Origin: Alviniconcha marisindica
Lineage: Eukaryota > Mollusca > Gastropoda > Provannidae
Assembly: GCA_018857735.1 (NCBI GenBank)
Contig: JABMCL010002957.1
Span: 1,228,501-1,292,500, forward strand
Length of the DNA: 64,000 nucleotides
Reading direction: 5' to 3'
Both the position numbers and the translations under genes were made by a program. Below are positions 49,883 through 52,169 of this stretch, one piece after another; position 1 is the first letter of the stretch; each line of letters begins with the position of its first letter. A model generated the notes under the pieces. That model searched no databases, had not been told where the DNA came from, and saw nothing but the letters and a program-made list of their open reading frames with translations.

Positions 49883-51350
49883 ACTTATAATTATATTTTA
49901 TAAGTTATACTTACCATAATTTTCAGACTATATATATACTGTATAAAGGCAGTACTTCTTTTGCTCAAATGTGACCCCAAAACTTAGCATAAATACTATA
50001 CTACATAGCACCTTATCCGGGAATAAAATCTGGCACGCATGGTTTTCTGAAGAATGATAGTGATTATTTAAAACCCAGATCAGTTGCCATGTCAGACTAG
50101 AACAGAAACCGCATACCTTGGCACCTCATCAGTGGTAACACTAATATTGTAATTTAACAAATCAAATGATATTTTCCAAGCAACTGGCAAGAGGGTACAA
50201 TCCCACAAATGGGATTTGGAATGAGGATAATAAAGATATAGGTCTAGTCATGTCAGCATTTTCATACACTCCAGCTATAAATTTCTTAAACTTTCAGTTT
50301 AACTTAATGGTGGAAAATTACAAAACTGATAACAAAACAGTCACAAAAGCATTATCAAAACATTATTAAATACAAATGACAGAAAATGGCAGTGCTCAGC
50401 CACATTTAAACTTCATCTCATAACCAATTCCAGAATTACCAGATCTGTGGGATTTTTCACTTCTGAGCCAAATTTCAGAGGGCATACCTTTTATCCAGAA
50501 GTATCTTGTAGTACACCATACATTACAGTATACTAATGTACATGTGTGGTGTGTGCTTCTTTGCAATTCATGGCAGCTGAAGGGATGTGTTTTGGGTCTT
50601 GTTTATTTTTTTGTTTCTTTCACTTTCTTGTTATTTTTCTTCTTTCACTATCTTTTCTTTCTTCTTTTTCTTCTTCTTTTTTTCGGGAGGGGGGGGGGGG
50701 GGGGCATGGGGGCTTTGTTTTATTTGGTTGTTTTTTGTTATTTTCCTTTCCTTGTTTAGTTGTTGTTGCTCGTTTCTTGTTTGTTGTTGTTGTTGTTGTT
50801 GAGGGGTGGACTTTTTCTGATTTAACTCTTGACTGGAACACTGATTCTGATCCTGGTATTGCCAGCCTCTGTCGCCTTCAACCTAGCTCACTGCCAGTGC
50901 TACTGTACTAGCGCCTGTCTCAGATGCTGAAATGATAGAAGGTAGATTCTGAGTATCCAATTCCAATGAAGAACTTTCAGTCTTCTCTGTCTCTTTTCCC
51001 CTGCCGTAATCTCCCAGATGTTTGTTTTTTCGTGGTCGCCTCTTGACCGCAGGCAGCTTGTTAACACTGCGATGAAGAGATTAACTTTATCCGACGATAA
51101 CGGCATCTCAATCCCCTTCTCAAGAACTGGCTCCCATGACGATTCCGAGTTCTGGCACGAGCCGTCGAGCTAGTGACACGCGCCACCACGCGCCCCTACC
51201 TATCCCAAGCTCACTGTCAACAAACAGCACAGTCGTTACTCACGTGCTAGCCGCAGGAAACGACTTTCCGTCCACAGACGTGGCCTGCCCGAGGAATAAA
51301 CACAAAACACAGGCCAGGACGGCGACATTTCTCCTCTCCCCGGCCGCCAT
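557..51350 (-). CDS. CACNA2D: Voltage-gated calcium channel alpha-2/delta subunit gene (partial, 23 coding exons per transcript)
   Basis: Auxiliary subunit of high-voltage-activated calcium channels. In the known family the precursor enters the secretory pathway, is cleaved into disulfide-linked alpha-2 and delta, sits on the outer membrane face, and raises channel surface expression and presynaptic abundance. Seen here: 24 exons joined by GT-AG introns in consistent phase give about 650 residues from a signal peptide through VWA-N (about 100-240), VWA with MIDAS motif DTSGS at model residues 259-263 and TDGGTD, and the Cache region with NPNGY. The order follows vertebrate alpha-2/delta throughout; segments such as [19 protein letters not shown] and IPAMGAIR point to the alpha-2/delta-1/2 type more than 3/4. 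The last visible exon stops near the LIAP segment, so roughly the C-terminal 40% lies left of position 1. Introns are packed with repeats, several containing copies of the gene's own splice junctions. Family assignment is near certain; paralogue assignment is inference. Confidence 0.95.
583..990 (-). repeat. Tandem repeat built on the 3' splice site of exon 23 (4 units)
   Basis: Units of about 85-115 bp start at about 583, 697, 811 and 905. Each begins (plus strand) with AGGAGAGGCTGTA or a close variant, which is the first ~8 nt of exon 23 plus its acceptor, followed by TTGATGACTGAAACAACA and a shared intron stretch. Three of the four units are decoys without the rest of the exon. Confidence 0.8.
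1181..1462. repeat. 46-bp tandem repeat, about 6 copies
   Basis: Unit starts GTATACACACAACTAAGGTG at about 1,227, 1,273, 1,319, 1,365 and 1,411, with an exact 46-bp period. Intronic to the alpha-2/delta gene; no relation to its exons seen. Confidence 0.9.
1520..2040. repeat. C-rich higher-order tandem repeat
   Basis: Short CCCCACTGCCAC-type units are arranged in larger repeats of about 100 bp that contain CCCACATCTGGTTCCCAGTG. The unit lacks stops in several frames, so it gives spurious open frames on both strands. Confidence 0.85.
2318..2382 (-). CDS. CACNA2D: Exon 22 of alpha-2/delta
   Basis: 65 nt, (R)[19 protein letters not shown] then LP, between acttttcag and GCCGG|gtgagt. It matches SLALVLPTYSFYYIKAKL by position and pattern. 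Phase 2 in, phase 1 out, agreeing with both neighbours; this phase agreement is the main support because the exon is short. Confidence 0.8.
2470..2860. repeat. Short tandem repeat of about 35-60 bp, ~10 copies
   Basis: Degenerate copies of GACAATAAATGGCCAGGAAA followed by CTGACAGTGTTCTAT. Intronic; not obviously derived from an exon. Confidence 0.85.
3057..3745 (-). repeat. 43-bp minisatellite, ~16 copies, resembling the exon 21 donor
   Basis: Plus-strand unit contains AACAAGGTAGTAACATTAAC and CTGTGGTGACCTTGCTGCCTG. On the sense strand of the gene each unit reads CTCAGGCAGCAAGGTCACCA, which resembles the exon 21 boundary TTCAG|gtaagagGGTCACCA lying about 110 bp away, with GC in place of the donor GT. 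Copies near 3,530-3,620 carry small deletions. Confidence 0.85.
3853..3914 (-). CDS. CACNA2D: Exon 21 of alpha-2/delta
   Basis: 62 nt, [20 protein letters not shown] plus two bases of Arg, between cttttcag and TTCAG|gtaaga; phase 0 in, 2 out. Matches the family's RTYTWTPVNGTDYS block. NIT and NTT are possible glycosylation sites. Confidence 0.88.
4010..4205. repeat. 66-bp tandem repeat, 3 copies
   Basis: Unit contains CTGAAGGCATCAGTACGATG and CACAAATGACCACTGAACAC. Intron between exons 21 and 20. Confidence 0.9.
4480..4554 (-). CDS. CACNA2D: Exon 20 of alpha-2/delta
   Basis: 25 codons, [19 protein letters not shown] then FLTPDK, between tatgtttcag and GACAAG|gtagta; phase 0/0. Matches IRNKMIDGESGEKTFRTLV. 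Its acceptor and first ~25 nt are echoed six times in the upstream intron. Confidence 0.9.
4570..5210 (-). repeat. Six echoes of the exon 20 3' splice site separated by (CA)n tracts
   Basis: Near 4,595, 4,755, 4,845, 4,930, 5,070 and 5,175 the plus strand repeats a motif like GAAGC..TTGATCATCTG..CTGAAA. On the sense strand this reads TTTCAG plus 10-25 nt similar to exon 20 (CAGATGATTGATGGCT), preceded by (TG)n. The last copy would read RNQMIND if spliced, but I see no good donor for it. Confidence 0.8.
5327..5434 (-). CDS. CACNA2D: Exon 19 of alpha-2/delta
   Basis: 36 codons, [19 protein letters not shown] then [17 protein letters not shown], between tgtacag and ATGGAG|gtaatc; phase 0/0. Matches EPVTLDFLDAELE ahead of the RNKMIDG segment. 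The spacer between NLK and PPN is shorter than in vertebrates. Confidence 0.93.
5718..5865. repeat. (CA)n microsatellite
   Basis: Interrupted CA/CATACA/CACGCA repeats in the intron between exons 19 and 18. The open frames it produces on both strands are not coding. Confidence 0.95.
6156..6230 (-). CDS. CACNA2D: Exon 18 of alpha-2/delta: Cache domain
   Basis: 25 codons, [18 protein letters not shown] then HPNLKRS, between gtcacacag and CGTTCA|gtaagt; phase 0/0. Matches GYYFAIDPNGYVLLHPNLQ, the signature of the family's Cache domain. The upstream intron is (TG)n-rich on the sense strand. Confidence 0.96.
6240..6418. repeat. (CA)n microsatellite next to the exon 18 acceptor
   Basis: Begins about 10 bp upstream (sense orientation) of the exon 18 acceptor, so the pre-mRNA has a long UG-rich tract there. 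Confidence 0.95.
6647..6694. repeat. Dispersed repeat fragment (TTAGTTCTTGGATTTTAACG family)
   Basis: Reads TTAGTTAGTTCTTAGATTCC then TATGTCCCATCAACCACATA and GGTTACCTCAGGATG. Related copies occur near 20,571, 41,326 and 58,170, and form the unit of the array at 55.9-57.2 kb. Confidence 0.65.
6715..7050. repeat. (TG)n / TGCATG-rich microsatellite
   Basis: Complex TG, TGCATG and (TCTG)n repeat, followed by a short (TA)n tract at about 7,092-7,118. Non-coding. Confidence 0.95.
7190..7570. other. Intron sequence, T/G-rich
   Basis: GTT-rich stretches and G-runs at about 7,350-7,395. No exon recognised. Confidence 0.6.
7598..7675 (-). CDS. CACNA2D: Exon 17 of alpha-2/delta: Cache domain
   Basis: 26 codons, [20 protein letters not shown] then RTPYME, between tttgtttcag and ATGGAG|gttagt; phase 0/0. 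Matches [21 protein letters not shown]. NQT is a possible glycosylation site. Confidence 0.95.
8072..8128 (-). CDS. CACNA2D: Exon 16 of alpha-2/delta: Cache domain
   Basis: 19 codons, [19 protein letters not shown], between tgtgtgcag and GGATCT|gtaagt; phase 0/0. Matches LGLVITGTLPVFN. NRT is a possible N-glycosylation site. A (TG)n tract of about 200 bp on the sense strand ends a few bases upstream of the acceptor. Confidence 0.93.
8131..8337. repeat. (CA)n microsatellite abutting exon 16
   Basis: On the pre-mRNA this is a (UG)n tract of about 200 nt ending just before the exon 16 acceptor. Confidence 0.95.
8340..10510. other. Intron sequence without recognised features
   Basis: AT-moderate intronic DNA with short (CA)n at 9,004-9,027 and (TG)n near 10,011-10,055. 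No exon-like block with plausible splice sites and family similarity was found. Confidence 0.5.
10520..11035. repeat. About 170-bp tandem repeat, 3 copies
   Basis: Copies contain GCACCATTTGGTACTGTAAG, CCTGGTGGAATGTGCAAT, and GGTATCTCTTGTCATGAATA. The middle copy has an extra internal duplication of the CTCTTGTCAT segment. Confidence 0.9.
11040..12240. other. Intron sequence without recognised features
   Basis: Includes a poly-G run near 11,501-11,512. No exon or known repeat family recognised. Confidence 0.5.
12370..12780. repeat. About 90-100-bp tandem repeat with poly-G core, ~4-5 copies
   Basis: Unit contains ACAGCTGATAAAACAAGGAT, AATCCATTAAACTGG, a variable G-run, and AAAGCTGGAGAGGTCAAACT. 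G-runs reach about 20 bases. Confidence 0.9.
12880..13135. repeat. About 134-bp direct duplication
   Basis: Two copies containing GACTCACTGTTCACAATGCA and GAACAGGTGGAGTTTCTAGT. Confidence 0.9.
13140..13410. repeat. About 60-bp tandem repeat, 4 copies
   Basis: Unit contains GGGAAGATGGCTGATGCTGA, AAGCCAAAGACAACATC and AAACTGTCAGTAGGGAAGG. Confidence 0.9.
13771..13854 (-). CDS. CACNA2D: Exon 15b of alpha-2/delta: canonical Cache-domain exon
   Basis: 28 codons, [19 protein letters not shown] then WGNIYKDHL, between cctctcaag and CACTTG|gtactt; phase 0/0. Close to the family consensus EYLxVLxRPxV...W...Y. The donor (TTG|gtactt) is suboptimal, which fits regulated use. One codon longer than 15a. 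Confidence 0.9.
14760..14873 (-). pseudogene. Degraded Ty3/gypsy-type retrotransposon RNase H fragment
   Basis: Translates to [19 protein letters not shown] then [19 protein letters not shown], resembling the RNase H region of gypsy-like pol, where patterns such as NYPxHxLEFLALKWAVTEKF and LYGxxFTV are typical. The expected TDNNPL continuation is missing and no reverse transcriptase or integrase is seen, so this is an old fragment. It lies in the intron between exons 15a and 15b. Confidence 0.65.
15498..15578 (-). CDS. CACNA2D: Exon 15a of alpha-2/delta: alternative Cache-domain exon
   Basis: 27 codons, [19 protein letters not shown] then WEITVEPR, between tacctcacag and CCCAGG|gtagga; phase 0/0. 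It occupies the same place in the protein as exon 15b: both start with GAGTAC (EY) and keep the Trp. The VQW matches KQVQW of alpha-2/delta-1, but the RP motif is lost. Splice sites are stronger than those of 15b. Mutually exclusive use is inferred from phase and homology; inclusion of both would also keep frame. Confidence 0.8.
15789..16012 (-). other. Unrecognised open frame in intron upstream of exon 15a
   Basis: An open stretch preceded by a plausible acceptor (tttctgcag) reads, among others, [19 protein letters not shown] then [15 protein letters not shown]. It has no counterpart in the alpha-2/delta protein. It may be a mobile-element remnant or chance. Confidence 0.25.
16113..16635. 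mobile_element. 523-bp MITE-like element with terminal inverted repeats
   Basis: Begins TACCCAGTAAACATGCCGGATC and ends with the near-perfect inverse (GATCCAGCATGTTTACTGGGTA), about 21 of 22 matching. Flanks show TTCA on both sides; a two-base TA duplication is the alternative reading. The interior holds two diverged ~200-bp subrepeats containing GGATCCGATC-like and GAAGCAAGC motifs. No transposase frame. Confidence 0.75.
16955..17250. repeat. Possible dispersed repeat with poly-G head
   Basis: A G-run of about 20 is followed by AAAGCGCTTTACAATGAC, and later CACTTGTATAGCGCAG and GCGCTTTAATGTACGAGG. These GCGCTTTA motifs resemble short interspersed repeats common in marine invertebrates. Low support. 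Confidence 0.35.
17470..17905. repeat. About 57-bp tandem repeat, 7 copies
   Basis: Unit contains CAGACCCACCACTAAAGTTC, TACTCTTTAACGGCTTTCTT and CATCCAGTCTGGT. Confidence 0.9.
18660..19108. repeat. Long (CA)n microsatellite with CCACAC interruptions
   Basis: About 450 bp. It stays open for 150-180 codons on both strands purely because of its composition. Confidence 0.95.
19855..19960. mobile_element. Solo arm of the 38.65-kb foldback element
   Basis: GATGTACCTCTGACGGAGTT then GCATGCCAGGTGAGAGTCAC matches the right arm of the element at 38,648-38,875, including the TTGTGTTA-like terminus. No left arm seen. Confidence 0.6.
20571..20620. repeat. Dispersed repeat fragment (TTTTAACGTC family)
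   Basis: GATTTTAACGTCCCGTCAAC then TGCATAAGGTCACCTCAGGA; same family as at 6,647, 41,326 and 58,170. Preceded by poly-C and poly-T runs. Confidence 0.65.
20707..21432 (+). other. Unrecognised 241-codon open frame, probably non-coding
   Basis: The longest open frame not made of simple repeats, on the strand opposite the calcium channel gene and inside its intron. The predicted protein (starts [18 protein letters not shown]) has no domain I recognise, is rich in P, K, Q and S, and lies directly after a dispersed repeat fragment. Poly-A/C/G-rich composition explains the absence of stops. Confidence 0.15.
21523..22400. repeat. 62-bp minisatellite, ~14 copies
   Basis: Unit contains CATATCAACTTCACTTATCA, CTGTCATTCACCTCTGCAAC and ACCCAGCAAACATGGCCACA, with a 62-bp period (for example 22,074 to 22,136). 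All three plus frames are open across it; not coding. Confidence 0.92.
23050..23165. repeat. 20-bp tandem repeat, 6 copies
   Basis: Unit TGATCTAACTGGTAATATCC. Confidence 0.9.
23416..23465 (-). CDS. CACNA2D: Exon 14 of alpha-2/delta: end of VWA domain
   Basis: 50 nt, (G)[16 protein letters not shown], between gttgcag and GTGCAG|gtaatc; phase 1 in, 0 out. Matches GYYYEIPSIGAIRINTQ of alpha-2/delta-1. Its acceptor TTGCAG|GCT is the seed of the array that occupies the upstream intron. Confidence 0.95.
23463..24230 (-). repeat. Array built on the exon 14 3' splice site, ~20-25 units
   Basis: Plus-strand unit of about 30-40 bp contains CCTGCAACATAAACAGCACA and CATAAAACAG. On the sense strand each unit reads TGTTGCAGGCTGTTTTATGT, matching the real acceptor gtttatgttgcag|GCTACTTC. 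The array starts exactly at the exon edge and fills the upstream intron. Confidence 0.85.
24187..25203 (-). repeat. Array of ~14 partial copies of exon 13 with its 5' splice site
   Basis: Degenerate copies of TCACCTCTGTTAGCACAGGC plus CATCCACTTGATGGCAGCCA recur every 50-80 bp (for example near 24,356, 24,430, 24,575, 24,630, 24,706, 24,943, 25,003, 25,157). Translated on the sense strand they give [10 protein letters not shown] and [10 protein letters not shown], clear echoes of KWMACANRG in exon 13, followed by GGTGA-type donors. Confidence 0.92.
25215..25293 (-). CDS. CACNA2D: Exon 13 of alpha-2/delta: VWA domain
   Basis: 79 nt, [19 protein letters not shown] then WMACANR(G), between tgaacag and AGAG|gtgagt; phase 0 in, 1 out. 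Matches VRVFTFSVG...IQWMACENKG. Its 3' half plus donor is repeated about 14 times in the intron downstream. Confidence 0.96.
25440..25797. repeat. (CA)n / CATGCA microsatellite
   Basis: About 350 bp in the intron just downstream of the exon 12 donor (sense orientation); pre-mRNA carries UG repeats there. Confidence 0.95.
25814..25945 (-). CDS. CACNA2D: Exon 12 of alpha-2/delta: VWA domain
   Basis: 44 codons, [18 protein letters not shown] then [18 protein letters not shown] and QYNWPNKS, between gttgaacag and AAAAGT|gtaggt; phase 0/0. Contains the TDGG motif of the VWA domain. An overlapping alternative donor (AAAA|gtgtag) exists but would break frame with exon 13. Confidence 0.94.
26400..28290 (-). 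repeat. 54-bp minisatellite, ~30 copies
   Basis: Plus unit: CAGTCTGAATTACATTGTCC then CTGTCCCCACCACTTCAGTC and ACTTGGAACTGTCC. Because 54 is a multiple of three, one plus frame stays open for 336 codons (27,111-28,121) with an 18-residue period. Early copies contain CCTTACCTCTTCAACC, on the sense strand GAAGAG|gtaagga, resembling the exon 11 donor GCAGAG|gtaagt that borders the array. Confidence 0.92.
28319..28408 (-). CDS. CACNA2D: Exon 11 of alpha-2/delta: VWA domain
   Basis: 30 codons, [18 protein letters not shown] then [12 protein letters not shown], between ctgtttcag and GCAGAG|gtaagt; phase 0/0. Matches the KDAVNNITAKG...FSFAFEQL helix of the family. Confidence 0.94.
28590..29125. repeat. 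Degenerate short repeats (CATCTTTCAGTCTGT and CTATGAACTGACC)
   Basis: Irregular copies of TCATCTTTCAGTCTGTGCTG, then five to six copies of CTTTCTGTCTATGAACTGAC near 28,990-29,125. Intron between exons 11 and 10. Confidence 0.75.
29146..29223 (-). CDS. CACNA2D: Exon 10 of alpha-2/delta: VWA domain
   Basis: 26 codons, [20 protein letters not shown] then NYRNKK, between ggtttcag and AAGAAG|gtaaca; phase 0/0. Matches the family's VSCFQHLVQANVRNKK. NHT is a possible N-glycosylation site. Confidence 0.94.
29330..30200. repeat. About 75-bp minisatellite, ~12 copies
   Basis: Unit contains TTATTCAGTGTGATCAGCTG, CTGATCTCATAACAATACAA and CACGTCAGTGCAAATAGCAA. Copies become nearly identical toward 29,900-30,180. 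Confidence 0.92.
30565..30755. repeat. About 47-bp tandem repeat, 4 copies
   Basis: Unit contains AATTTTGCCAAAGCAGTTTG and GGAAATAAACATGGATTTTC. Confidence 0.85.
31067..31166 (-). CDS. CACNA2D: Exon 9 of alpha-2/delta: VWA domain, MIDAS SGS
   Basis: 100 nt, (T)[16 protein letters not shown] then [17 protein letters not shown], between gttgacag and GTGGAG|gtagga. It completes the DxSGS metal-ion-dependent adhesion site (S261, S263), which in the family is needed for full trafficking activity. Phase 2 in, phase 0 out. Confidence 0.95.
31205..31640. repeat. About 85-bp tandem repeat, 4-5 copies, interrupted by a SINE-tail-like insert
   Basis: Unit contains CATGCACATTGTACAGCAGC, TCCCAATAACAACTTGTCAC and GACACTGTACAGTAGCTCAT. 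One copy is interrupted at about 31,382-31,432 by GTAGGCGCTTTACAAATTTC followed by (ATT)n. Confidence 0.88.
31779..31840. repeat. (CA)n microsatellite
   Basis: Simple repeat upstream (plus orientation) of exon 8. Confidence 0.95.
31980..32030 (-). CDS. CACNA2D: Exon 8 of alpha-2/delta: start of VWA domain
   Basis: 51 nt, (W)[16 protein letters not shown](T), between gtttgcag and ACAC|gtgagt. It is the first beta-strand of the VWA domain and carries the MIDAS aspartate (D259 in model numbering). The phase-2 codon completes Thr260 with exon 9. Confidence 0.95.
32214..32435. repeat. (TG)n microsatellites with G-rich core
   Basis: (TG)n at about 32,214-32,278, a GGGGGTGGGGG stretch, then (TG)n again at about 32,370-32,400. 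Confidence 0.95.
32656..32845 (-). CDS. CACNA2D: Exon 7 of alpha-2/delta: end of VWA-N, gabapentinoid-motif region
   Basis: 190 nt, from (D)[17 protein letters not shown] through [18 protein letters not shown] to [10 protein letters not shown](W). It matches ALDEVFKKN, LLWQVFGSATG, YYPASPW and DVRRRPW of vertebrate alpha-2/delta-1. By the model numbering RRQ occupies residues 239-241, the place of the RRR motif. Phase 1 in, phase 2 out (TCCTG|gtgagg). This is the longest exon seen. Confidence 0.96.
33076..33160. repeat. Left copy of ~85-bp direct repeat flanking the large minisatellite
   Basis: TAGACTTGACCATTTAAAAC, then GAGGGACCCTCTAAACG, then GACCTCCTTAAAATACTC. It matches 38,011-38,096 with scattered mismatches, in the same orientation. 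Confidence 0.85.
33165..37935. repeat. 4.8-kb minisatellite with 38-bp and 56-bp units
   Basis: Basic unit GATGCAAGTTAGATCCGACA then TGTATCAGTTGTCCAGCT (38 bp); many units carry an extra GTTCAGCATGTATCAGTT block (18 bp). Well over 80 units. Homogeneous in the centre and more degenerate toward both ends. Interrupted by an inserted element at 36,569-37,071. Lies in the intron between exons 6 and 7; no relation to an exon seen. Confidence 0.95.
36569..37071. mobile_element. 503-bp MITE with TA target site, inserted in the minisatellite
   Basis: Terminal inverted repeats TTGGGCGATTCAG and CTGAATTGCCCAA (12 of 13 matching). Both ends are flanked by TA, as expected for Tc1/mariner-type insertion. 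The interior is unrelated to the surrounding repeat and has no transposase frame, so it would be non-autonomous. Confidence 0.85.
38011..38096. repeat. Right copy of ~85-bp direct repeat flanking the large minisatellite
   Basis: TAGACTTGACCCTTTAAAAC, then CAGGGACCCTCTAAAAT, then GACCTCCTTAAAATACTT; partner of 33,076-33,160. Confidence 0.85.
38103..38230. repeat. (CA)n microsatellite beside the exon 6 donor
   Basis: Two (CA)n blocks separated by CATGCACGCACG-like sequence; on the pre-mRNA they are UG repeats starting a few bases after the donor. Confidence 0.95.
38235..38364 (-). CDS. CACNA2D: Exon 6 of alpha-2/delta: VWA-N
   Basis: 130 nt, [19 protein letters not shown] continuing to [12 protein letters not shown], between tgtgtgcag and GGAG|gtaggt; enters phase 0 and leaves phase 1. 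Matches the family's VVYYNAK...AVHIPTDIYEG block. The donor is followed within about 10 nt by a (TG)n tract on the sense strand. Confidence 0.95.
38535..38570 (-). CDS. CACNA2D: Exon 5 of alpha-2/delta: 36-nt microexon
   Basis: Encodes [12 protein letters not shown], phase 0/0, between ctgtttcag and GATGAA|gtatga. It fills the gap between the AAEEA helix and the VSYYNSK segment of exon 6. Being in frame and only 12 codons, it could be skipped without a frameshift. Confidence 0.82.
38648..38875. mobile_element. 228-bp foldback (inverted-repeat) element
   Basis: Left end GTTATCTCACAAGCACAATT and right end (inverse) GTTATCACACAAGCACAATA; inner arms share CCTGGCATGCATG and AAGGTACATAAACTCCA. Nearly the whole element pairs with itself around 38,750. 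A related single arm is at 19,855-19,960. Confidence 0.8.
38925..39405. repeat. About 53-bp tandem repeat, ~9 copies
   Basis: Unit contains TTTTGTCTCTAATCTTTGTC and AGTGAGAGCAAATGAATGGG. Confidence 0.92.
39540..40115. repeat. GGTGRT-type trinucleotide array
   Basis: About 570 bp of GGT/GAT triplets with occasional GTTAGTGG. The 208-codon plus frame and 151-codon minus frame across it (V/M-rich and T/I-rich) reflect the triplet composition. It ends about 15 bp from the exon 4 donor. Confidence 0.93.
40129..40188 (-). CDS. CACNA2D: Exon 4 of alpha-2/delta: VWA-N
   Basis: 20 codons, [20 protein letters not shown], between tttcccacag and CTCAAG|gtcatt, phase 0/0. It aligns with the AEEA/EAEK helix of the family. 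The donor (gtcatt) is weaker than its neighbours, and a long (GGTGAT)-type array begins within tens of bases downstream in the intron. Confidence 0.9.
40795..40960 (+). mobile_element. tRNA-derived SINE-like element
   Basis: Contains an A-box-like TGGCCTAGCGGT at about 40,814 and a B-box-like GGTTTGAATC at about 40,849, at tRNA-like spacing, followed by an unrelated body ending ATAAAACATTAAA. No cloverleaf could be drawn with confidence, so this is not called as a functional tRNA. Confidence 0.55.
41230..41275. repeat. C-rich low-complexity tract
   Basis: CCCCCCCACCCCCAACC-type sequence; potential G-quadruplex former on the opposite strand. Confidence 0.85.
41326..41375. repeat. Dispersed repeat fragment (TTTTAACGTC family)
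   Basis: GGATTTCAATGTCCTGTCAA then GGGCCACCCCAGGACTCTAG; diverged copy of the family at 20,571 and 58,170. Confidence 0.5.
41380..43850. other. Intron sequence without recognised exons
   Basis: Short (TG)n at 41,624-41,640 and 41,704-41,739, (ATT)n near 41,870. Otherwise AT-rich intron DNA between exons 4 and 3. Confidence 0.5.
43898..44512. repeat. (TG)n / TGCATG / TGCG microsatellite
   Basis: About 600 bp of mixed TG and GCATGCAT repeats immediately downstream (sense orientation) of exon 3. Source of several spurious Cys/Val- and His/Thr-rich frames. Confidence 0.95.
44537..44659 (-). CDS. CACNA2D: Exon 3 of alpha-2/delta: start of VWA-N region
   Basis: 41 codons in phase 0/0 between ggttttag and CTCTGG|gtgagg. 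Contains [17 protein letters not shown] and [12 protein letters not shown], an amphipathic helix like the family's QLVEIAARDIEKLL segment ahead of the AAEEA motif. A (TG)n tract (sense strand) lies immediately upstream of the acceptor. Confidence 0.92.
44866..45210. repeat. (CT)n flanked by (CA)n microsatellites
   Basis: (CT)n at about 44,877-44,945, then several (CA)n blocks to about 45,207, in the intron upstream of exon 3. Confidence 0.95.
45210..46200. other. Intron sequence with a long poly-C run
   Basis: Poly-C of about 30 bases at 45,803-45,832 and poly-T near 45,931. No exon recognised. Confidence 0.5.
46230..47964 (-). repeat. Degenerate array built on the exon 2 5' splice site, ~18 units
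   Basis: Plus-strand motif ACTTACCCCATTGATAGCAT recurs with variation (near 46,410, 46,470, 46,578, 46,634, 46,695, 46,757, 47,197, 47,342, 47,405, 47,636, 47,733, 47,790, 47,840, 47,901) and ends at the genuine exon 2 boundary. The four nearest units share GGTATCCAGTCAGTGTGTTC, which is exon 2 coding sequence. Sense-strand reading: GCTATCAATGGG|gtaagt. Confidence 0.88.
46905..47010 (+). mobile_element. SINE 3'-tail-like fragment
   Basis: TGTAAAGCGCCCTGTGCTGC then GATAAGCGCTCTAGAAATCC followed by (ATT)n, resembling the 3' tails of metazoan SINEs. A related tail is at about 31,382-31,432. It sits inside the exon-2-derived array. Confidence 0.55.
47965..48046 (-). CDS. CACNA2D: Exon 2 of alpha-2/delta: N-terminal extracellular segment
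   Basis: Reads [28 protein letters not shown] (residues 36-63) between tgttcag and GGG|gtaagt. It matches the region just after the signal peptide in vertebrate alpha-2/delta, where a K/S-W-x-x-x-x-x-x-x-L-V pattern is seen. Enters in phase 2 and leaves in phase 0. Both of its splice junctions are echoed many times in the neighbouring introns. Confidence 0.85.
48060..49060 (-). repeat. Scattered echoes of the exon 2 3' splice site, ~6 copies
   Basis: Copies of CACCTTTACTCTGGTCACAC followed by ACACAAACACAGAAAAC occur near 48,110, 48,575, 48,660, 48,770, 48,845 and 49,035. On the sense strand they read gtgtgtgtgGTCAG|AGTAAAGGTG, close to the real acceptor gtgtgtgttcag|AGTGAAGGAG. Confidence 0.75.
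48310..48535. mobile_element. Arm of foldback-element family
   Basis: CTAAAACAAGATCCAAACAC, ACAACATGGAAAATTTTCAG and CCCTTTTTCAAGCCACAAAA match the arms of the inverted-repeat element at 58,945-59,530. Only one arm present. Confidence 0.65.
49138..49520. mobile_element. Arm of foldback-element family with internal triplication
   Basis: Starts TCTGAAACAAGATTGGTTGC, continues GGACAAAACACAACATGCAA and AATCCCCTTTTATCAAGCTA, then three copies of a ~70-bp segment with TTATCTGTTTTTGGTTGAGT and ATGTCCAGTCCAGTC. Confidence 0.65.
49793..49880. repeat. (TG)n microsatellite
   Basis: Near-perfect (TG)n of about 88 bp in intron 1. Confidence 0.95.
49890..51100. other. Intron 1 sequence
   Basis: AT-rich, with T-rich low-complexity sequence and a poly-G run of about 18 at 50,690-50,704, and (GTT)n near 50,783-50,801. 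No exon recognised. Confidence 0.5.
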
Positions 51351-51900
51351 ATTTGTGCATCTTGGAAGCCTCGGTCTGGGCTTCATCACCTGCTGCTGCT
51401 GTGGAGGGAGAGCTCGAGTGCCGAGAGAGGAGAGGCCCGAGCAGGGATCGCGTCCACCAACAAATCGATTCCGATCCGTCGGCGGCGATTGACTGCACGA
51501 ACTGAGTCGGATGGCAGGCGCTCCGTCGCGCGACATGCTGCGGCCCGTGGCAAGTCCGTTCTGCTCACCAAGTGCACGATCTGGGGTATACTTACACCAA
51601 GGAAACACGGCCGATGAATAAATTTCTCACGCGCACAGAACTACGGAGAACCTGCGAAGCCGAAAACTATGGATCAAAATCGTGCCGCCGTTGGACCGCT
51701 GCACGTGCGACACGCGAGGCCACGGTGAAAGGACTAGCCGGGCTAACCAGTGTGGTAGGTTTTATTCAGTCTTTGTGGGGTAAAACCCCCAGGTCGGACC
51801 GGCCGTGCGCGCACCCACACAGCGCGCACACACTCTACAGTCTAATTCGCCAACTTGATGACCCCCCCCCCCCTTCCCCCCCGCCCCCATCCCCGCCCCA
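51100..51900 (-). promoter_or_regulatory. CpG-rich 5' end / probable promoter and 5'UTR of the alpha-2/delta gene
   Basis: CG dinucleotides are conspicuously dense here compared with the flanking AT-rich and microsatellite DNA, and the stretch brackets exon 1. The exon-1 reading frame stays open upstream of the chosen start to about 51,608, so the transcription start probably lies between about 51.4 and 51.9 kb. I see no convincing TATA box. The exact start site cannot be set from sequence alone. Confidence 0.55.
51244..51350 (-). CDS. CACNA2D: Exon 1 of alpha-2/delta: signal peptide
   Basis: Starts at ATG 51,350 and encodes [19 protein letters not shown], a short basic N-terminus followed by a hydrophobic core, then [17 protein letters not shown]. 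This is a typical signal peptide with likely cleavage near the ATSVDG stretch. The exon ends AC|gtgagt in phase 2. An in-frame ATG 12 codons upstream (MKPRPRL) is possible, but the chosen start puts the hydrophobic core close to the N-terminus. Confidence 0.85.
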
Positions 51901-52160
51901 GTTAAGAACCGCCAAATGTCTTGCCACACTTCGCCGACATGTGCGTTTTCCGAGCTTTTCAGTCCTGTTGTTGTTTCAGTCAACGTGTGTGTCGGTTGGG
52001 GGGGGGGGGGGGGTCATATGTTTACCTTTTTCCTTTTTTTTCTTTCCTTTTTTTAATTTTTTTAGCCCTAGTGTTTGTCAGTGAGTATGTGCGCGGCGGC
52101 GCACGGTGTGTCAGTGTGAGCGTGTGTGTGTGTGTGTGTGCGTGTGAGTGTGAGCGTGTG
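51850..52160. repeat. Poly-C, poly-G and (TG)n tracts upstream of the gene
   Basis: Poly-C at about 51,863-51,881, poly-G at 51,998-52,012, T-rich DNA, then (TG)n near 52,123-52,140. Confidence 0.85.
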
Positions 52161-52169
52161 AGTTCCTCT